64,000 nt of DNA from Dyella silvatica. Its GTDB lineage: Bacteria > Pseudomonadota > Gammaproteobacteria > Xanthomonadales > Rhodanobacteraceae. Shown here piece after piece: positions 60,746 to 64,000 of the stretch (the first letter of the stretch is position 1; the number at the start of each line of letters is the position of its first letter). Below the pieces are notes generated by a model. That model had not been told where the DNA came from, did not search any database, and saw only the letters and a list, made by a program, of their open reading frames with translations. The translations under genes and the position numbers were made by a program. The DNA lies in contig NZ_JAPDPE010000010.1 of the NCBI RefSeq assembly GCF_026283955.1, positions 1 to 64,000 of the forward strand, written 5' to 3'.

Positions 60746-61642
60746 ATGCCCTGGCTTGAACTCTCACTCACCGTCCGTGCCGAGCAACAGCCGCGCGTGG
60801 AAGAAGCCCTGGACGACCTGAGCGCGCTGTCGATCACGCTGCAGGACGCCGATGCGGAGACCCCTGACGAGCAGGCCATTTTCGAGCCTGGCGTGGGCGA
60901 GCTGCCGCTATGGCCGACCATCACCCTGCAAGCCTTGTTCGAGGCCGACTGTGATCGCCGCGGCCTAAGCGAGGCGTTGAACGAACTGCTGCCATGGCTG
61001 GAACCGGATCAGATCCTGTTCCGCGACGTCGCCGACGAAGACTGGGAGCGCGCGTGGATGGATCAGTTCAAGCCGATGCCGTTCGGCAAGCGCTTGTGGA
61101 TCTATCCATGGAATATCGAACCGCCCGCCGATGACGATACGGTCATCGTCCGACTCGATCCGGGCCTGGCCTTTGGCAGCGGCACGCACCCAACCACCGC
61201 GCTGTGCCTGGAATGGCTGGACGGGCTGGATCTACACGGCAAAACGCTGATCGATTACGGCTGCGGCTCGGGCATTCTCGCCATTGCCGCACTCAAGCTC
61301 GGCGCAGCCCAGGCCGTCGGCGTCGATAACGACCCGCAGGCGCTCACCGCCTCGGCGGACAATGCCGAACGCAACGGTGTCGCCGACCGGCTCTCGCTGT
61401 TCCTGCCGGAAGATCACGAAGCCGAGCCGGCCGAAGTCTTCATCGCCAATATTCTCGCCGGCCCACTCGGCGAACTCGCGCCGACCTTCGCCGCTGCGGC
61501 ACAAGCCGGCGCACCGTTCGCGATCTCCGGCATCCTGCAAGGTCAACAAGACGAACTGCTGCAACGCTACGGCGAATGGTTCGACGAGTTGCGCGTGGAT
61601 ACGCGGGAAGACTGGGTGCGCATCAGCGGCAAGCGCAAGTAA
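60746..61642 (+). CDS. prmA: Ribosomal protein L11 methyltransferase
   Basis: The 298-residue protein has the PrmA N-terminal substrate domain (LELSLTVRAEQQPRVEEALD) and a class-I SAM methyltransferase core with AFGSGTHPTTALCLEWLDGL and IDYGCGSGILAIAALKLGAA, then NPPY-like IANILAGPLGELAP. PrmA trimethylates ribosomal protein L11. Its place before a DUF3426 gene, fis and purH is the usual one in Xanthomonadales. Confidence 0.96.
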   Translation: MPWLELSLTVRAEQQPRVEEALDDLSALSITLQDADAETPDEQAIFEPGVGELPLWPTITLQALFEADCDRRGLSEALNELLPWLEPDQILFRDVADEDWERAWMDQFKPMPFGKRLWIYPWNIEPPADDDTVIVRLDPGLAFGSGTHPTTALCLEWLDGLDLHGKTLIDYGCGSGILAIAALKLGAAQAVGVDNDPQALTASADNAERNGVADRLSLFLPEDHEAEPAEVFIANILAGPLGELAPTFAAAAQAGAPFAISGILQGQQDELLQRYGEWFDELRVDTREDWVRISGKRK

Positions 61643-61760
61643 ATTCACGCAGTCGGCAGCAGGTGCCGATAGCGCGGCGCGCTGATCACGCCCGGCGAAT
61701 ACACCTGCGCGTGACAGCTTCCTCTTTACTCTTAAGGCGTTACTGTTCACGCTTCGCACC

Positions 61761-62549
61761 ATGTATTCCCAATGCCCCGAATGCCTCACCGTGTTCTCGC
61801 TGGATGCGGCAACACTTGCGCAGGCGCGCGGGCATGTCGTGTGCGGACATTGCCATGGCCAGTTCGATGCACTGACCAGCCTGACCAGTCAGCTGCCACC
61901 GGAGCCGTTTCAGCAATTGCCGCTACGCACCGCATCGGGGCAGCCGCCACTGGTGGAGTTGGCGGTTTACCGCCCCGCGCCGGAGCCGCCGGTGGTCGCC
62001 GAAGACCCTCGCCCCGCCGCCGAAGATTTTTCGCAGCTGTCGTTCTCGCCGCGCTTTGCCCGCGCGAAGCGCAAACCGACAAGCCGTCGTTGGCCGTGGG
62101 TTATCGCGAGCATCACGCTGCTCTTGGCATTGGCTTTGCAAGTTGGCTGGGCCAAGCGCGACCTGCTGATCACCGACCCCACGGTAGGCGGCTGGCTACA
62201 GCAGGCATGCAGTAGCCTCGGCTGCCAGCTGCCGCTGGTGCAGGATGTGAAACAGTTGCGCTTGCTGGCGCGCGATGTGCAGGCGCACCCATCGGTGCCG
62301 CATGCCCTGCTGATCAGCGCCACGGTGCGCAACGACGCAGCCTTTGCCCAACCTTATCCGATGGTGACCATCACCTTGTCGGACGTGGATGGCAAACGTA
62401 TCGCCATGCGCCGGCTACATCCTTCGGAGTATCTCGGTGACAGCCTCACCCAACAACGTGGCCTGCCGGCAGGTGGCAGCACCGCGCTGGTGTTTGAAGT
62501 CGAAGACCCCGGCGACAAGGCGGTCGCCTTCGAATTCGGTTTTGAATAA
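61761..62549 (+). CDS. Zinc-ribbon, membrane-anchored DUF3426 protein
   Basis: The 262-residue protein starts with an MJ0042-type zinc ribbon (QCPECLTVFSLD, then CGHCHGQFD), followed by a Pro-rich segment. One transmembrane helix (WVIASITLLLALALQVGWA, about 112-130) and a C-terminal DUF3426 domain (about 135-262, SATVRNDAAFAQPYPMVTIT followed by LSDVDG) complete it. The function is unknown; the gene is regularly found between prmA and fis in this order of bacteria. Confidence 0.88.
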   Translation: MYSQCPECLTVFSLDAATLAQARGHVVCGHCHGQFDALTSLTSQLPPEPFQQLPLRTASGQPPLVELAVYRPAPEPPVVAEDPRPAAEDFSQLSFSPRFARAKRKPTSRRWPWVIASITLLLALALQVGWAKRDLLITDPTVGGWLQQACSSLGCQLPLVQDVKQLRLLARDVQAHPSVPHALLISATVRNDAAFAQPYPMVTITLSDVDGKRIAMRRLHPSEYLGDSLTQQRGLPAGGSTALVFEVEDPGDKAVAFEFGFE

Positions 62550-62567
62550 GCCCGGAAATGTGCCCAA

Positions 62568-62626
62568 GAGCCTGTTCAACGCCACTCCCTGGCTCGCGCC
62601 GGGAGACTTTGTACAGGCTCTCAGAT
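62568..62626 (+). terminator. Nested stem-loop after the DUF3426 gene
   Basis: GAGCCTGT near 62568 pairs with ACAGGCTC near 62618 and encloses a second stem CTCCC/GGGAG. An A-rich run follows around 62640. It lies 18 bases after the stop and probably ends transcription before fis; the long closed loop is unusual for a simple terminator. Confidence 0.5.
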
Positions 62627-62816
62627 AGTTCGAGTTTCAAAAAAAGCTAAGTAGCCAATAGTCAAGCCACTTAAATTTCTTGGTAGGCGCGGGTAAACTC
62701 GACCCCTTCGTCTTATGCTGCACCCGGCGTTCCATGCGAGCCGCCGCCCGCGGTATCTGCCATAACCCATGTAGCGACCTATGTAGTTGCTACGTCTGTA
62801 GTGAGAGGGATTGCCT

Positions 62817-63098
62817 GTGAACGCCGTGAGACTGCCTGCCACCGAGGCTGTAAAAGAGTCCTCGTCGCAGAGCGCACTGAGCGAATGCGTCAGCCGCACC
62901 GTCCGCCGTTACCTCGCCGATATCGGCGACACCGAGTGTGACGAAGGTCTGCATGCATTGGTGATCCGCGAAGTCGAAGGCCCCTTGCTGCGCGAGGTGC
63001 TGGCGTTTCATGACGGCAACCAGAGCCGCGCCGCGGCGGTGCTTGGCATCAACCGTGCCACCTTGCGCAAGAAGCTGGCGCAGCACGGGTTGCTGTAA
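62817..63098 (+). CDS. fis: Fis-family DNA-binding protein
   Basis: The 93-residue protein has a variable N-terminus and the Fis C-terminal helix-turn-helix: [20 protein letters not shown], then [20 protein letters not shown]. Fis is a nucleoid protein controlling rRNA and many other promoters. GTG 62817 is preferred over a TTG six bases earlier because GAGAGGGA lies six bases upstream of the GTG. It sits between the DUF3426 gene and purH. Confidence 0.9.
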   Translation: MNAVRLPATEAVKESSSQSALSECVSRTVRRYLADIGDTECDEGLHALVIREVEGPLLREVLAFHDGNQSRAAAVLGINRATLRKKLAQHGLL

Positions 63099-63279
63099 AC
63101 GGGGAACGGGGAACGGCAAAAGCATCAGCCGCCAGCCGTCTTTGTCATGCTCTTTCGGTCTGGATAGCCCTGGCCATGCCAGGCCCTGCAGCGCCTCTGC
63201 GTATACCCTGTTTCCCATTTCCCGTTCCCTGCTCCAACTGAAAGCTATAATGCCCGGCTTTACCGTTCTGGAAGCCGTC

Positions 63280-64000
63280 ATGTCCGCACCTGCTGTCACG
63301 CCTGTCCGCCGCGCCTTGTTGAGCGTCTCGGACAAGACTGGATTGATTGAACTGGGTCAGCGGCTGACAGCTGCGGGTATCGAGCTGCTATCCACCGGCG
63401 GCAGCGCCAAAGCCTTGCGCGACGCCGGCATTGCGGTGAAAGACGTCAGCGACGTCACCGGCTTTCCCGAAATCATGGATGGCCGCGTCAAGACCCTGCA
63501 CCCGAAAGTACATGGCGGCCTGCTTGGCCGGCGCGGCACCGATGCCGCGGTGATGGCGCAGCTGGATATCGCCCCGATCGACCTGCTGGTGTTGAACCTG
63601 TATCCGTTCGAAGCCACCGTCGCCAAGGCCGACTGCACGCTGGAAGAAGCCATCGAGAATATCGATATCGGCGGCCCGGCGATGCTGCGTTCCGCCGCGA
63701 AAAACTGGAACGATGTCGGCGTACTCACCTCACCCGATCAATACGCCGAAGCCTTGACCGAGATCGAACAGCAAGGCGGCCTGAGCCGGGCCACGCGTTT
63801 CAAGCTGGCGGTAGCCGCCTTCAACCGTGTCTCCAATTACGACGGCGCCATCAGCGACTACCTGTCCGGCCTGCAACTCAACGAAGGCCACGACGCCATC
63901 GCCGGCCGCGCCGTATTTCCGCAGCAGGTCAACAGCCGTTTTGTGAAAGTGATGGATCTGCGCTACGGCGAGAACCCGCACCAACAAGGCGCGTTTTATC
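63280..64000 (+). CDS. purH: Bifunctional purine biosynthesis protein PurH (3' end beyond window)
   Basis: The 240 codons present cover the IMP cyclohydrolase (MGS-like) domain and the start of the AICAR transformylase: [60 protein letters not shown] and [20 protein letters not shown], ending in [15 protein letters not shown]. It performs the last two steps of IMP synthesis. An in-frame ATG at 63250 is possible, but 63280 fits the family N-terminus better. The fis-purH gap carries inverted G/A-rich repeats (GGGAACGGGGAACGG near 63100 against TTTCCCGTTCCC near 63220). Confidence 0.96.
   Translation, partial: MSAPAVTPVRRALLSVSDKTGLIELGQRLTAAGIELLSTGGSAKALRDAGIAVKDVSDVTGFPEIMDGRVKTLHPKVHGGLLGRRGTDAAVMAQLDIAPIDLLVLNLYPFEATVAKADCTLEEAIENIDIGGPAMLRSAAKNWNDVGVLTSPDQYAEALTEIEQQGGLSRATRFKLAVAAFNRVSNYDGAISDYLSGLQLNEGHDAIAGRAVFPQQVNSRFVKVMDLRYGENPHQQGAFY

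Overview
The window reads as chromosomal DNA of a GC-rich gammaproteobacterium of the order Lysobacterales (Xanthomonadales), most likely a Rhodanobacteraceae or Xanthomonadaceae member. The evidence is the housekeeping gene order at the right end (dsbD, a TlpA thioredoxin, aroQ, accB, accC, prmA, a zinc-ribbon DUF3426 protein, fis, purH), a TctDE/CitMHS citrate module and the overall codon use. The genus assignment is inference.

From about 2.7 to 39.7 kb the window holds a complete-looking extracellular contractile injection system (eCIS; Afp/PVC/MAC-like phage-tail-derived particle). An edge-truncated membrane-anchored winged-helix nSTAND regulator (reverse strand) and a LuxR-type regulator with a degenerate receiver flank it on the left. 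Then comes an accessory cluster (4.2-12.0 kb): two unrecognised small proteins, a 995-residue protein of unknown function, a tail-collar protein, a double-HKD phospholipase D and a PLL-type beta-propeller lectin. A strong hairpin and an AT-rich, gene-free 0.4 kb stretch separate this from the structural operon, which starts with one sheath gene and one tube gene. It continues through a baseplate chaperone-like protein, DUF4255 cap/terminator, AAA+ ATPase, LysM adaptors, a hub split into gp27-like and gp5-like genes, PAAR-like tip, gp25-like protein, two baseplate-J proteins, a tail-protein-I-like protein, a large DUF6519 fibre-like protein and a small LysM-like protein. It ends in two DUF4157 proteins that look like cargo: one with a putative PD-(D/E)XK nuclease-like centre, the other fused to an M14-type zinc peptidase/amidase. 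Most structural genes overlap by 4-8 bases, so translation is probably coupled.

From 39.8 to 46.4 kb there is a citrate-type uptake module: a decayed solute-binding-protein pseudogene, a TctE/TctD-like two-component system (reverse), and divergently an OprO/OprP-type porin, a CitMHS transporter and a short-chain reductase. From 46.5 to 54.3 kb are single ordinary genes (small hypothetical, AraC regulator, DUF3224 protein, CutA, cupin, tandem thioredoxin-like protein, MocR regulator, GST, DMT exporter).

Two copies of a highly structured dispersed element (3.43-3.79 kb and 50.6-51.06 kb) flank the eCIS and citrate regions. Their hairpin arms differ by compensatory changes, and the second copy carries a long hexanucleotide tandem repeat. 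From 54.4 kb to the right edge the window is conserved core genome. No tRNA, rRNA, CRISPR array, transposase or integrase was recognised.
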